In this document: piece after piece, positions 1 through 8,587 of the stretch
Position numbering within the stretch: the first letter of the stretch is position 1
How the letters are laid out: each line of letters starts with the position of its first letter
From: Streptomyces sp. Alt3
GTDB taxonomy: Bacteria; Actinomycetota; Actinomycetes; Streptomycetales; Streptomycetaceae
Reading direction: 5' to 3'
NCBI RefSeq assembly: GCF_030719215.1
Contig: NZ_CP120983.1
Span: 8,060,001 to 8,124,000, forward strand
DNA length: 64,000 nt
The notes under the pieces: model-generated
Databases searched by the model: none
The model's input: the letters and a program-made list of their open reading frames with translations, nothing else
What the model was told of the DNA's origin: nothing
Program-made: the position numbers and the translations under genes

Positions 1-506
1 TCACGGTCGAACCTGACGGAGAGTTCGTCCTTGGCCTTGGCCAGCTCCACGCGGAGCTCCTGCAGCCGGCGGGGGACGTGGACGGCCCAGGTGGTGTCGC
101 GGAAGAAGCGCTTGATCTCACCGACGATGTAGGGGACGGCGAAGGTGGCGAATTCGACCTCCCGCGAGAGTTCGAACCGGTCGATGGCCTTGATGAGACC
201 GATGGTCCCGACCTGGGTGATGTCCTCCATGTCGCCGCTGCCCCTGTTACGGAAGCGGCGCGCGGCGAAGCGGACGAGGGAGATGTTCATCTCGACAAGG
301 GTGTTGCGCGCGTACTGGTACTCGTGCGTGCCCTCTTCGAGGACCTGCAGGCGCTCGAAGAAGAGCGTCGACAGAGCGCGGGCGTCCTTCGGGGTGATCT
401 TGCCCGCGTCCTCGATCCAGGGCAGCTCACCTATGCGTTCCGGTGTGGCCCCGGAAGCCGACACCCCATCGGTCCGTACGGTTCCGGCAGTCTGTTCAGC
501 GATCAC
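1..506 (-). CDS. SigB/SigF-family RNA polymerase sigma factor (partial)
   Basis: The C-terminal part lies outside the window; about 168 residues are visible. The protein reads as a group-3 sigma-70 factor of the SigB/SigF/SigG stress and development class. Region 2 is clear: NTLVEMNISLVRFAARRFRN, then DMEDITQVGTIGLIKAIDRF (the -10 recognition and core-binding helices), then FATFAVPYIVGEIKRFFRD and the region 3 start VPRRLQELR. The GTG start at 506 follows a GGGAGGGTGGG ribosome site and gives MIAEQTAGTVRTDG. An acidic N-terminal extension of about 60 residues precedes region 2, as is usual in streptomycete paralogues. It is divergent from a PP2C phosphatase and about 2 kb from a STAS antagonist, the partners expected for partner-switching control. 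Which paralogue it is cannot be decided from this fragment. Confidence 0.9.
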   Translation of the reverse strand, partial: MIAEQTAGTVRTDGVSASGATPERIGELPWIEDAGKITPKDARALSTLFFERLQVLEEGTHEYQYARNTLVEMNISLVRFAARRFRNRGSGDMEDITQVGTIGLIKAIDRFELSREVEFATFAVPYIVGEIKRFFRDTTWAVHVPRRLQELRVELAKAKDELSVRFDR

Positions 507-768
507 TGTTCCCACCCTCCCTGGTGCTGAGTGCGCTTTCAGACGAGCCCCTGCCCGGCCTCGGAAGCCCTATGCACGAGGAACCGGTTTTTCTTGCTGC
601 GTGGAAACAGTTGTCCCTGGACATCGTAAGATGAGCAGTGCCGTCCACCGGTGCGACCTATCGGTCACGTCGTGCTGGATCGGGTACAGGCCCCGTACGC
701 TGGAGGCCGGGGGCCGGGTCCCGAAGGCGGTTCGGGTTTCGGTGCAGCACGACGAGAAACAGGATCAC

Positions 769-1956
769 GTGGACAGATTCGCTGCGGTCGAGCGGGAGCT
801 GCGCAAGGCCGCCCCCCATCGGCTCCTCGATGTCGTCTCGGCGGCTCTGCGGGAGCGGTTCGATGTGCAGAGCGTGGCCTTGCGGCTCGCCGACTACGGC
901 ATGACCACGCTGCAGGTGGTGTCCGAGGTGCCGATCGCCGAGCCGGTGCACGTGCACGACAGTCCGCAGGGCAGGGCCTTCGGTGCCCAGGAGCCGTATG
1001 TGGAGCCGCGGACCGCGCCGGGACCGTTGACCGCGCACCTCCCGGTGACCGTGCGGGGCGACCGGCTCGGTGTCCTGACCGTCACCGTGCCCGAGAGTGG
1101 CTGCTCCCGGGCGGATCTGGCGGACATGCAGCAGATCTGCGAAGCCCTCGGCCACGAGATCCTGGTGGCCGAGCGGGACACCGACCTCTACCTCCTCGCC
1201 CGCCGGGCCACCCGGTTGACCCTGGCCGCCGAGATGCAGTGGCAGTTGCTGCCCGGCCGTTCCGTGTCCCGTCCCGAATTCAGGCTGGGCGCACATCTGG
1301 AGCCCGCGTACGCGATCTTCGGCGACAACTTCGACTGGTCGGTGTCGGCCCATCACCTCACACTCACCGTCACCAACGGCATGGGCAAGGGGATGGAAGC
1401 GGCCCTGCTGACCAATCTCGTCGTCAACTCGCTGCGGAACGCGCGACGGGCCGGCCTCGACCTTCCCGGCCAGGCCAGCCTGGCCGACCAGGCCGTCTAC
1501 ACGCAGCACCGAGGCGCGCTGCACGCGTCGGTCCTCCTGCTGCGTTTCGATCTCGCCACGGGGGAGGTGGAAGCCGTGGACGCGGGGTCTCCCCGGATGT
1601 GGCGGCTGAGGGGGCGGACCGTCGATTCCATCGACTTCGAGCCGCAGCTCCCGCTGGGCATGTTCGAGGAGACGGAGTACGTCACGCAGCACCTGCGCGT
1701 CGAGCCTGGCGACCGGCTGCTGATCGGCAGCGACGGGGTCTACGACAGCGCTTCGGCGGCGGGGGAGCTCTACGGGCAGCGGGCGCTCGCGCGGTCGCTC
1801 TCCGCGCACCGTTTCCTGCCGTCCGAACAGGTGCCGCTCGCGGTTCTCCGCGACCTGCGGGACCATCGGGGATCCGCACCGCTGGACGACGACGCGCTGG
1901 TCGTCTGCATGGACTGGTTCGGCCGGCAGTCCTCCGCCGGAGACGCGTCCGAGTGA
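769..1956 (+). CDS. GAF-like/PP2C (SpoIIE-type) serine phosphatase
   Basis: A soluble protein of 395 residues. Residues about 10-140 look like a GAF-type sensor (LLDVVSAALRERF through QICEALGHEI). Residues about 165-390 are a SpoIIE-like PP2C domain with FGDNFDW, TNGMGKGMEAALLT, LLIGSDGVYD and LDDDALVV. In classical PP2C enzymes the second motif is GDVxGHG with a metal-binding Asp; here the position is Asn (TNGMGKG). As I recall, this belongs to a recognised streptomycete FDW/TNGMG subfamily, so activity may be altered rather than lost. The probable role is dephosphorylating a STAS antagonist such as the one at 2790. I chose GTG 769 because AGGA lies just upstream; an in-frame GTG at 742 is possible. 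It is divergent from the sigma factor gene. Confidence 0.8.
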   Translation: MDRFAAVERELRKAAPHRLLDVVSAALRERFDVQSVALRLADYGMTTLQVVSEVPIAEPVHVHDSPQGRAFGAQEPYVEPRTAPGPLTAHLPVTVRGDRLGVLTVTVPESGCSRADLADMQQICEALGHEILVAERDTDLYLLARRATRLTLAAEMQWQLLPGRSVSRPEFRLGAHLEPAYAIFGDNFDWSVSAHHLTLTVTNGMGKGMEAALLTNLVVNSLRNARRAGLDLPGQASLADQAVYTQHRGALHASVLLLRFDLATGEVEAVDAGSPRMWRLRGRTVDSIDFEPQLPLGMFEETEYVTQHLRVEPGDRLLIGSDGVYDSASAAGELYGQRALARSLSAHRFLPSEQVPLAVLRDLRDHRGSAPLDDDALVVCMDWFGRQSSAGDASE

Positions 1957-1981
1957 GCGAGGCGGGCCGACCGGTCCGTCT

Positions 1982-2503
1982 TCAGCCGGTCGACCGCAAG
2001 GGTCTCGCTCCGTCGCTGTCCTGTCCCGCGGCTGCGGCCGCGCTGCGGAAGGCCCTGAGCCCGTCGAGGAGCGAACGCCGCGCCTTGGCGGGCATGGCGT
2101 CGATGGTGGACATCAGTATTTCTTCCCGCCGTGTGCGCAGGTCGACGAGGTACGCCTTGCCGTGGCTGGTCAGCCGGAGCTCCAGCTCGCGGCGGCTCAC
2201 CGGGCTGGGAGCGCGCTCCACGAATCCGGTGGCCTGCAGCCGGTCGCACAGCCTGCTGACCGAGGGCGAAGCCGACCCCAGGGCCTCGGCGAGCATACGC
2301 AGATTGATGCCCTCCTCCCGGTCCAAGGTGTACAGGACGCGGAGCTGGGAGGGGGAGACCGGGCCGGTCGGCACGGCGTCACGTCCGTGTTCCCACAGGA
2401 CTTCGAGGAGTTCGACGAATTCGGAACCCTCACGGGCCGCGTCCCGGGACCGCTGGTCGGGTTCGGGGTTCAGGCCCATTTCGATGACACTCCGATTCGG
2501 CAT
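1982..2503 (-). CDS. MarR-family transcriptional regulator
   Basis: A 173-residue winged-helix regulator. The MarR fold is seen from SPSQLRVLYTLDREEGINLR through LAEALGSASPSVSRLCDRLQ (recognition helix) and GFVERAPSPVSRRELELRLT (wing). The ATG at 2503 follows GTGAGG. The gene is convergent with the GAF-PP2C phosphatase (25 bp between stops) and divergent from the STAS gene, so it probably controls one or both. Small MarR proteins beside STAS/PP2C genes are common in Streptomyces stress loci. The ligand is unknown. Confidence 0.85.
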   Translation of the reverse strand: MPNRSVIEMGLNPEPDQRSRDAAREGSEFVELLEVLWEHGRDAVPTGPVSPSQLRVLYTLDREEGINLRMLAEALGSASPSVSRLCDRLQATGFVERAPSPVSRRELELRLTSHGKAYLVDLRTRREEILMSTIDAMPAKARRSLLDGLRAFRSAAAAAGQDSDGARPLRSTG

Positions 2504-2660
2504 TGCCTCACTGGTCCGTCCGGCCACCGGACCGAGCGAGGCGGCCGGACATCCGATGCGCTCGTACGGAAAGCCAGGACAAGATTCCGGGACACACGTG
2601 TGGCCCCGCCTATCGTACCCCTGCATGCCGCAGGCTTCCGAGCGTCACGCCGGCTCGTTA

Positions 2661-2678
2661 TGTTGTCAGGCGGCAACA
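2661..2678. promoter_or_regulatory. Candidate MarR operator (TGTTG-N8-CAACA)
   Basis: The inverted repeat TGTTGTCAGGCGGCAACA lies in the MarR/STAS divergent intergenic region, and a further GTTGTCA half-site follows at once. MarR operators often contain TTGT...ACAA halves. The binding assignment is inferred from position and symmetry only. Confidence 0.4.
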
Positions 2679-2789
2679 GTTGTCATCGGGTACGGTTCCG
2701 CAGGCGACATCCGATGCGTGATCAATTCGGCGGTCACCGTCGTTCCCGCCGCGACGGCACCCGCTCCCCGGCCTGGAGTACCGATACCC

Positions 2790-3182
2790 ATGACACCGAA
2801 CCAGCCCCTCACCCTCACCGTCCGGCACCCGGCGGACTCGATCGCCGTCCTCACCGTCGCGGGCGAGATCGACGTGGACAGCGTGCCGGCCCTGCGCACG
2901 AGAGCGCTGGAGCTGATCAGACAAGGCAGACCGCATCTGGTCCTCGACCTGGCGCCCGTGGAGTTCTGCGACTCCTCGGGCCTCAACACGATGATCGGCA
3001 TCCTGCGGTACGCGAAGGACCGGCACGGGTCCCTCTCCCTCGTCGGCCCGCCCCCACACCTCACCAGGCTGCTGGACGTGACGGGAGTCGGCGAACTGAT
3101 GCCGGTACTTCCCACCACGGCCGAAGCCCTGACCCACATCGTCAGGCCCGGAGAAGCACCGAAGGGGCTAGGGGCCCGTTAG
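2790..3182 (+). CDS. STAS-domain anti-sigma factor antagonist
   Basis: A 130-residue single-domain protein of the SpoIIAA/RsbV/BldG type. Beta strands and helices match STAS: LTVRHPADSIAVLTVAGEID, ALRTRALELI, and the phospho-site loop FCDSSGLNTM with Ser62/Ser63. In this family the unphosphorylated form binds an anti-sigma kinase and frees its sigma factor; the kinase phosphorylates the loop serine and a PP2C enzyme removes the phosphate. The nearby SigB-like factor and GAF-PP2C phosphatase are plausible partners. No RsbW-type kinase is present in the visible region. The ATG at 2790 gives the standard N-terminus; GGAG lies 13-16 bp upstream. Confidence 0.88.
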   Translation: MTPNQPLTLTVRHPADSIAVLTVAGEIDVDSVPALRTRALELIRQGRPHLVLDLAPVEFCDSSGLNTMIGILRYAKDRHGSLSLVGPPPHLTRLLDVTGVGELMPVLPTTAEALTHIVRPGEAPKGLGAR

Positions 3183-3315
3183 GTGGAAGAGGGCTCACCG
3201 ACGGCGGTCTCACCGGGGCTCGGTCCGCCGACGGCTCCGCGCGGTGAACGCGGCACACCACGCGCGGCCGTCCCTCCGGCCACACATGGCTCCTGCCGCC
3301 TCCGCACGTGCCCCG

Positions 3316-3927
3316 TCAGGGCCCGCGCCAGACATTGGCGAACGCGGCGTTCTCGATGGCCCGCCGCTGCCGTACGGCCTCGAGCTCCATCACCGCATCC
3401 CCGACGGTGAGGAGCACGGTCGTCACGGCCTCGTCCTCGGAGCTCGGCCCGTCCTGCGGCTGCCGCCCGCCGGGAACGCCCGCGGCCGACGCGAGGGCGG
3501 CGAGTACGGGCTCACCACCTTCCCAGCGCTCCAGAGCCTGGCGGCGAGCGGGCGTGTCGGCCGGTTCCACTCGGTCGGCTCCGGACCGGAACCGGCCTCG
3601 GCGGCCCTGACTCAGGACGCCGTCCTCCTCGAGTGCCGACTGGTAGGCGCCGGCCAGATCGCGCCCCCGCCGCCACAGCCAGTCCTCGACCCGTTCGTAC
3701 GGGGCCTGTCCTTCGAGCGTCGCTGCGGCCTCGGCCAGGAGGCGATCGTCCACTGCCGGCCCGCGGTCCGGGACGATGCGGTCACCGTCCAGGGTGATGG
3801 CGCCGGCCGAGACGAGATCGATGAGCTCGGCACCCGCGAGCGTGAGCGACAGGTCACCCTGTCCCACCGGGCGGTCCGGCGACCCCAGGTGCAGGGCGAT
3901 GATGAACAGGTCTTTCGCCGTGGTCAT
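3316..3927 (-). CDS. GPP34 (GOLPH3/VPS74-like) family protein
   Basis: A 203-residue protein of the GPP34 family. The start reads TAKDLFIIALHLG and is followed by helical pairs typical of the family, LSLTLAGAELIDLVSAGAI, then LDGDRIVP, and RVEDWLWRRGRDL. Eukaryotic members bind phosphoinositides at the Golgi. The bacterial members, expanded in Actinobacteria, have no settled function; membrane-associated lipid binding has been proposed. The ATG at 3927 follows GAGGGGG. It is convergent with the STAS gene and lies downstream of catalase but behind a strong terminator, so it is probably a separate unit. Confidence 0.8.
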   Translation of the reverse strand: MTTAKDLFIIALHLGSPDRPVGQGDLSLTLAGAELIDLVSAGAITLDGDRIVPDRGPAVDDRLLAEAAATLEGQAPYERVEDWLWRRGRDLAGAYQSALEEDGVLSQGRRGRFRSGADRVEPADTPARRQALERWEGGEPVLAALASAAGVPGGRQPQDGPSSEDEAVTTVLLTVGDAVMELEAVRQRRAIENAAFANVWRGP

Positions 3928-4001
3928 GAACGGCCCCCTCGGATTCGTGTGCCTGCTGGTGGGCACCAGCCTGCCTGTGCTGTGCCGCAAAGGACAGCAT
4001 G

Positions 4002-4042
4002 CCGCCCTCCGCGCCCGGCACTCGGCCGGGCACGGAGGGCGG
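4002..4042 (-). terminator. Catalase transcription terminator hairpin
   Basis: Two 18-base arms (4002-4019 and 4025-4042) pair with one mismatch around a 5-base loop. The hairpin lies about 36 bp beyond the catalase stop, in the right place to end its transcript before the GPP34 gene. There is no T-run, which is usual in high-GC actinobacteria. Confidence 0.7.
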
Positions 4043-4078
4043 CGGGCCCGGAGGTGGCACGAGTGGTACGTGCGGCGA

Positions 4079-5602
4079 TCAGGCCTTGTGCTGCATGGAA
4101 CTGCGCGCGGGACTTCCCTGCCCCGAGGCCTTGGGGTCCTTCTCGCCGGCCTTGGCGCGAACTCCCTGCTCGATCCGCTTGCCGATCGTCTTGTCGATGT
4201 TCGACCAGTACTCGAACGCGCGGACCAGTACCGGCTCGGTCACGCCGTTGAGCAGGTGCCCGACGACGTTGTCCACCAGCCGGTCCCGAGCCGCGTCGTC
4301 GAGGACCTCGCGCACCATGGTGCCTGCCTGGCCCCAGTCGTCGTCCTCCGAGTGGTCGACGTACGCCGCCCGGGTGATGTCCCCGTCGGCGTACCAGCTC
4401 GGCGGGGAACCGTGGCGGGCGGTGTCGGCGGCCGGGCCGCCCTTCGAGTTCGGGGCGTAGACGGGGTCCGCCGTCTTCCGGTACGCCATCGCTCCGTCCT
4501 TGGAGTACGTGTTCACCGGCACGACGGGCGCGTTGACGGGCAGCTGCTGGTAGTTCGCTCCGATGCGGTAGCGGTGGGCGTCCGCGTAGGAGAACAGGCG
4601 GGCCAGCAGCATGCGGTCCGGACTCGGACCGATGCCCGGGACCAGGTTGTTCGGCTGGAAGGCGGCCTGCTCGATCTCCGCGTGGTTGTCCGTGGGGTTG
4701 CGGTCCAGCGTCATCTTCCCGACCTTGATCAGCGGGTAGTCGCTGTGCGGCCACACCTTCGTCAGGTCGAACGGGTTGAACCGGTAGCCCACCGCGTCCC
4801 CGTACGGCATGACCTGGACGTGGAGCGTCCAGCTCGGGTAGTCGCCGTCGCGGATGTGCTCGAAGAGGTCACGCGTGTGGTAATCGGTGTCGGCCGAGGC
4901 CATCTGGTCGCCCTCGTCCTGGGTGAACGTCTCGACGCCCTGGTCGGTCTTGAAGTGGTACTTCACCCAGAAACGCTCACCCTGTGCGTTGATCCACATG
5001 TACGTGTGGGAGGTGTAGCCGTTCATGTGGCGCCAGCTGCGCGGGATGCCGCGGTCGCCCATCAGCCAGGTGACCTGGTGGGCCGACTCGGGCGAGAGGG
5101 TCCAGAAGTCCCACTGCATGTCGTGGTCGCGGAGGTTGCTGTCCGCGCGGCGCTTCTGGGACCGGATGAAGTGCTGGAACTTCATCGGGTCCTTCACGAA
5201 GAACACGGGGGTGTTGTTACCCACCATGTCGTAGTTGCCTTCGCTGGTGTAGAACTTCACCGCGAAGCCGCGCGGGTCGCGCCAGGTGTCCGGGCTGCCG
5301 CGCTCACCGGCGACGGTGGAGAACCGAATGACCAGATCGGTCGTGGTGCCGGGCTGGAAGAGCGCGGCCTTGGTGTAGCCGCTGACGTTCCCGGTCACCT
5401 CGAAGTGCCCGAAGGCGCCGCTGCCCTTGGCGTGCGGCTGACGCTCGGGGATCCGTTCACGGTTGAACTGAGCCATCTGCTCGATCAGGTAGGAGTCCTG
5501 GAGCAGGATGGGACCGGCCGGACCGACGGTGAGCGAGTGTTCGTCGCTCTCGACAGGGATGCCGGCGTCGGAGGTGGTCGGCTGTTGCGATGCGCTGGTC
5601 AC
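4079..5602 (-). CDS. katA: Monofunctional heme catalase (KatA/CatA type)
   Basis: A 507-residue clade-3-sized catalase that converts hydrogen peroxide to water and oxygen in the cytoplasm. The distal histidine is His57 in RERIPERQPHAKG; the usual VVHAKG is changed to QPHAKG but His is kept. The distal Asn lies in GNYDMVGNNTPVFFVKDP. The proximal heme tyrosine is in LLARLFSYADAHRYR, near residue 340. RFSTVAGERGSPDTWRDPRG is also conserved. The ATG at 5602 begins MTSASQQPTTS. No catR/furA-type regulator is adjacent; the upstream LysR at 5936-6853 is separated by 333 bp and faces its own divergent operon. Confidence 0.95.
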   Translation of the reverse strand: MTSASQQPTTSDAGIPVESDEHSLTVGPAGPILLQDSYLIEQMAQFNRERIPERQPHAKGSGAFGHFEVTGNVSGYTKAALFQPGTTTDLVIRFSTVAGERGSPDTWRDPRGFAVKFYTSEGNYDMVGNNTPVFFVKDPMKFQHFIRSQKRRADSNLRDHDMQWDFWTLSPESAHQVTWLMGDRGIPRSWRHMNGYTSHTYMWINAQGERFWVKYHFKTDQGVETFTQDEGDQMASADTDYHTRDLFEHIRDGDYPSWTLHVQVMPYGDAVGYRFNPFDLTKVWPHSDYPLIKVGKMTLDRNPTDNHAEIEQAAFQPNNLVPGIGPSPDRMLLARLFSYADAHRYRIGANYQQLPVNAPVVPVNTYSKDGAMAYRKTADPVYAPNSKGGPAADTARHGSPPSWYADGDITRAAYVDHSEDDDWGQAGTMVREVLDDAARDRLVDNVVGHLLNGVTEPVLVRAFEYWSNIDKTIGKRIEQGVRAKAGEKDPKASGQGSPARSSMQHKA

Positions 5603-5935
5603 TTTCGTTCCCCTTCGTCGTGGGGTGTGAGTGCGGAACGTGGGTCGGGGCTATGGACACGGGGCGGCTCGTCGACGTCGAGACCGGGCCTGGACCTCTG
5701 GGCGAGATGTCCACGCCGACCGGTGTCTCCCCGCTCTCCAAACATCGCCGTACCAGTAACCGGTATCAACGTAGCCAAACCTGGACGAGCGGGCCATCGG
5801 AGGTGTCGGCGCCGCCGCCCCCTTCCACGGAGCGACGGCTGGGACCGTGGCCGGCCGGGCGAGAGAGCCGCCGCCCGGGAATTCCGGCCCGTAGCCCGCC
5901 ATGGGGGTTTCATGGGGACGCACGCGCAGCACCCG
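5603..5935. other. Intergenic region upstream of catalase
   Basis: There is no credible gene in these 333 bp. They should carry the catalase promoter. A near-palindrome of 13 bases, ACCAGTAACCGGT, sits around 5750-5762 and could be an operator; no OxyR- or Fur-type box was recognised. Confidence 0.5.
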
Positions 5936-6853
5936 TCACGACTCCCGAGCCGGTGGTGGCGTGGCGCGGTGCGTGAGGACCGTGGCTCGGAACGACGCCA
6001 CGACCGGTCGCAGGTCGGTGTGGTGCCAGACCGCCCAGAGGTGTACGGACGCCTCATGCCAGGGAAGTTCACGGACCTCCACGCCTTCGGTCGTCCCGCG
6101 GAGCATGCTCTTCTGGACGAGCGCGAACCCGAGGCCCGAGGCGACGAGCCCGAGAGCGGTCAGAGGATCCGGCGCGTCGAGGCGGATGTCAGGGGTGAAG
6201 CCCGACGCCACGCACGCGGCGACGAAGGCGTCCCGGGCGGCGGGCTCGAGCGACGTCCCGACCGCCACCCAGGGCATACCGTCCAGGTCGGACGCCGTGA
6301 TGTCCGTCCGCCCGGCGAGCGGGTGGCCTGCCGGAAGGGCGAGGAGCAGGGGGTCCTCGAGCAGCGGGACCGCCAGGAGATCGGGATCGTCCTGCGCGGG
6401 AGGCCGCTGGACCAGGGCGATGTCGAGGCTGCGCTGCCGGAGGCCGACGAACTGCTCCTGCGGACTCAGACTGTAGAGGGCGACGTGAATTCCGGGGCGC
6501 TCCTCCTGCAAGGTGCGCAGCGCTGCCGGAAGCACACCGGTGTGCATGGCGTCGCCTACGTAACCGATGCACAGGCCGCCCTCCTCGCCGCGTCCCAGGC
6601 GGCGCCCCAGATTCTCCAGCCGGTCCGCGTGGCGCAGCAGCGCCCGTGCCTCGTTGAGGAAGACCCGCCCGTCGGCGGTCAGGCGGATGCGCTGCTGGCT
6701 GCGCTCGAACAGGGTGAGGCCCAGGTTCTTCTCCAGCTGGGCGATCTGGCGACTGAGGGGTGACTGCGAGATGTGCAGCTCCTCGGCGGCGCGGCCGACG
6801 TGTTCCGCCTCGGCCACGGCGACGAAATATCGAAGTTGTCGCAGGTCAAGCAT
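5936..6853 (-). CDS. LysR-family transcriptional regulator
   Basis: A 305-residue LTTR. The N-terminal helix-turn-helix is MLDLRQLRYFVAVAEAEHVG followed by AAEELHISQSPLSRQIAQLE. The effector domain starts at GLCIGYVGDAMHTGVLPAAL and contains SLDIALVQRPP and GLGFALVQKSM. The ATG at 6853 follows GAGG. It is divergent from an aldo-keto reductase/SRPBCC operon, with a perfect 19-bp inverted repeat between them, so it very likely controls that operon. This arrangement is classical for LysR proteins that sense the substrate of the enzyme next door. Confidence 0.92.
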   Translation of the reverse strand: MLDLRQLRYFVAVAEAEHVGRAAEELHISQSPLSRQIAQLEKNLGLTLFERSQQRIRLTADGRVFLNEARALLRHADRLENLGRRLGRGEEGGLCIGYVGDAMHTGVLPAALRTLQEERPGIHVALYSLSPQEQFVGLRQRSLDIALVQRPPAQDDPDLLAVPLLEDPLLLALPAGHPLAGRTDITASDLDGMPWVAVGTSLEPAARDAFVAACVASGFTPDIRLDAPDPLTALGLVASGLGFALVQKSMLRGTTEGVEVRELPWHEASVHLWAVWHHTDLRPVVASFRATVLTHRATPPPARES

Positions 6854-6878
6854 GTAAGACCTCGGGGGACTCAACTCA

Positions 6879-6897
6879 GTCCAAGCGTGTCTTGGAC
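6879..6897. promoter_or_regulatory. LysR operator GTCCAAG-N5-CTTGGAC
   Basis: A perfect 7-bp inverted repeat with a 5-bp spacer lies 26 bp upstream of the LysR start and about 105 bp upstream of the aldo-keto reductase start. Its length and symmetry match an LTTR recognition site, and its position suits autoregulation plus activation of 7002. Confidence 0.65.
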
Positions 6898-7001
6898 AGT
6901 CTCAAGTATCGATCCTAGCCTCGAAGGCGTACCACCGACGGAGCGTTCGTGACCCCCACCGGACGACGTCGGACCCCACCCCGCTCGTCAGGAGTCACCT
7001 C

Positions 7002-8012
7002 ATGGGAATCGCCCCTCTTCTGCCCGGACCGCTCGGCTTCGGCACCGCCCCGCTGGGCAACATGTTCCGTGCCATCCCCGACGCCGAGGCGGCTGCCACC
7101 GTCGAGGCGGCTTGGGACCACGGCATCCGCTACTTCGACACCGCGCCGTTCTACGGCGCCGGTCTCGCCGAGATGCGCCTGGGCGAGGTCCTGGCGGCGC
7201 ACCCGCGTGACGCCTACGTCCTCAGCACCAAGGTCGGCCGCCTCGTCCTGGACGAGGCGGAGGATCCCGTCGCACGTGATCTCGGCGAGAAGGGAGGCCT
7301 GTTCGAGCACGGCCGCCCCAACCGGATGGTCAACGACTACACGGCCGACGCGACGATGCGCTCCATCGAGGACAGCCTGCTCCGGTTGAGGACCGACCGC
7401 CTCGACATCGTCTGGGTGCACGACATCGCACAGGACTTCTACGGCGACGAGTGGCTCGCCCGATACGAGACCGCACGCACCGGCGCCTTCCGAGTCCTCG
7501 AGAAGCTGCGGGCCGAGGGTGTCATCAAGGCCTGGGGCCTGGGCGTCAACCGGGTGGAACCGCTGGAGCTCACCCTTGACCTCGACGAGCCCACCCCTGA
7601 TGCCTTCCTCCTGGCCGGCCGGTACACGCTGCTGGACCACGACCGCGCGCTGCAGCGCCTGATGCCCGCGGCTGCCGAGCGGAACGTCGACATCGTCGTC
7701 GGCGGACCCTACAGCTCGGGAATCCTGGCCGGAGGAACGCACTTCGAATACCGGGAGGCACCCGCCGAGATCGTCCGCAAGGTGGAGCGGATCAAGGCCG
7801 TCGCCAAGCGGTACGACGTCGGTGTCAAGGCGGCCGCCCTGCAGTTCTCCCTGGCACACGGGGCCACCGCCGCTGCCGTTCCCGGTGCCACCCGGCCCAG
7901 CCGCATCGCGGAGGACGTCGCCGCGCTGACGGCACGGATCCCGGCCGCGTTCTGGACGGCGATGCGCGCCGAGCGCCTGATCGCTCCCGACGCCCCCGTG
8001 CCCGCCCTCTGA
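7002..8012 (+). CDS. Aldo/keto reductase (D-threo-aldose dehydrogenase-like)
   Basis: A 336-residue NAD(P)(H)-dependent TIM-barrel oxidoreductase. The catalytic tetrad is visible: Asp46 and Tyr51 in RYFDTAPFYGAG, Lys77 in VLSTKVGR, and His in DIVWVHD near residue 141. The shortened loops and SLLRLRTDRLDIVWVHDIAQ fit the AKR group that oxidises L-fucose or D-threo-aldoses and related carbonyls. AGGAG precedes the ATG at 7002. It is followed after 40 bp by an SRPBCC protein, probably in the same transcript. The substrate is not certain. Confidence 0.88.
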   Translation: MGIAPLLPGPLGFGTAPLGNMFRAIPDAEAAATVEAAWDHGIRYFDTAPFYGAGLAEMRLGEVLAAHPRDAYVLSTKVGRLVLDEAEDPVARDLGEKGGLFEHGRPNRMVNDYTADATMRSIEDSLLRLRTDRLDIVWVHDIAQDFYGDEWLARYETARTGAFRVLEKLRAEGVIKAWGLGVNRVEPLELTLDLDEPTPDAFLLAGRYTLLDHDRALQRLMPAAAERNVDIVVGGPYSSGILAGGTHFEYREAPAEIVRKVERIKAVAKRYDVGVKAAALQFSLAHGATAAAVPGATRPSRIAEDVAALTARIPAAFWTAMRAERLIAPDAPVPAL

Positions 8013-8052
8013 CGTCCTTCACCTGATCCCCGACCCGCTAGGAGATTTCTCC

Positions 8053-8487
8053 ATGGCCACCACCACGGCATCGATCCGTGTCCCCGCGCCGCCCGAGCGC
8101 GTCTGGCAGCTCATCGGCGGATTCGACACCCTCCCCGACTGGCTGCCCTACATCCCCACGAGCGAACTCGGCGAAGGCGGCCGGGTGAGGAGCCTCACCA
8201 ACGAGGAGGGGGGCTTGATCGTCGAACGTCTCGAGGTCTTCGACGACAAGGGCCGCACCTACAGTTACTCGATACTCCAGGCCCCGTTCCCGGTGACCGG
8301 CTACCTCTCGACCATCGCGGTGCACGAGGAGGCCGACGCCGGTTCCTCCCGAGTCGAGTGGAGCGGCACCTTCACACCGGACGGGACAGGCGAGGCCGAG
8401 GCCGTCGCACTGTTCCACGGCATTTACGCCGACGGACTCGAAGCGCTCAGGCGGACCCTTGCCGCCGGCTCGGCTCAGGGCTCCTGA
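8053..8487 (+). CDS. SRPBCC-family (polyketide cyclase/dehydrase-like) protein
   Basis: A 144-residue START-like ligand-binding protein: an ATTTASIRVPAPPERVWQLI start, WLPYIPTSEL, and a C-terminal helix FHGIYADGLEALRRTL. The fold forms a hydrophobic pocket; members act as small-molecule binders, cyclases or hydrolases. TAGGAG lies ahead of the ATG. It is the second gene of the LysR-controlled unit with the aldo-keto reductase, which suggests that it binds or processes a related small molecule. Confidence 0.82.
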   Translation: MATTTASIRVPAPPERVWQLIGGFDTLPDWLPYIPTSELGEGGRVRSLTNEEGGLIVERLEVFDDKGRTYSYSILQAPFPVTGYLSTIAVHEEADAGSSRVEWSGTFTPDGTGEAEAVALFHGIYADGLEALRRTLAAGSAQGS

Positions 8488-8493
8488 CACCAC

Positions 8494-8559
8494 CGCGTGG
8501 GGGCGGTCGTTCCGCCGGTCTGTGGGCCCACAGACCGGCGGAACGGCCGCCCCCACGCG
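8494..8559. terminator. Exceptionally long bidirectional hairpin terminator
   Basis: Two 33-base arms (8494-8526 and 8527-8559) are complementary at every position except one G-T pair, with no spacer between them. The hairpin lies between convergent genes (SRPBCC and the DUF3662-MinD gene), so it can stop transcription from both sides. The arms carry the core CCGCCGGTCTGTGGG. Confidence 0.8.
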
Positions 8560-8587
8560 GGCAGCTCATGTCCGGGGCGTGTGGCCG

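Noticed and set aside
3776..6763. A 995-codon plus-strand open frame
   Set aside because: It lies opposite catalase and the LysR gene, shows only low-complexity Val/Arg/Gly composition and is an antisense shadow caused by high GC.
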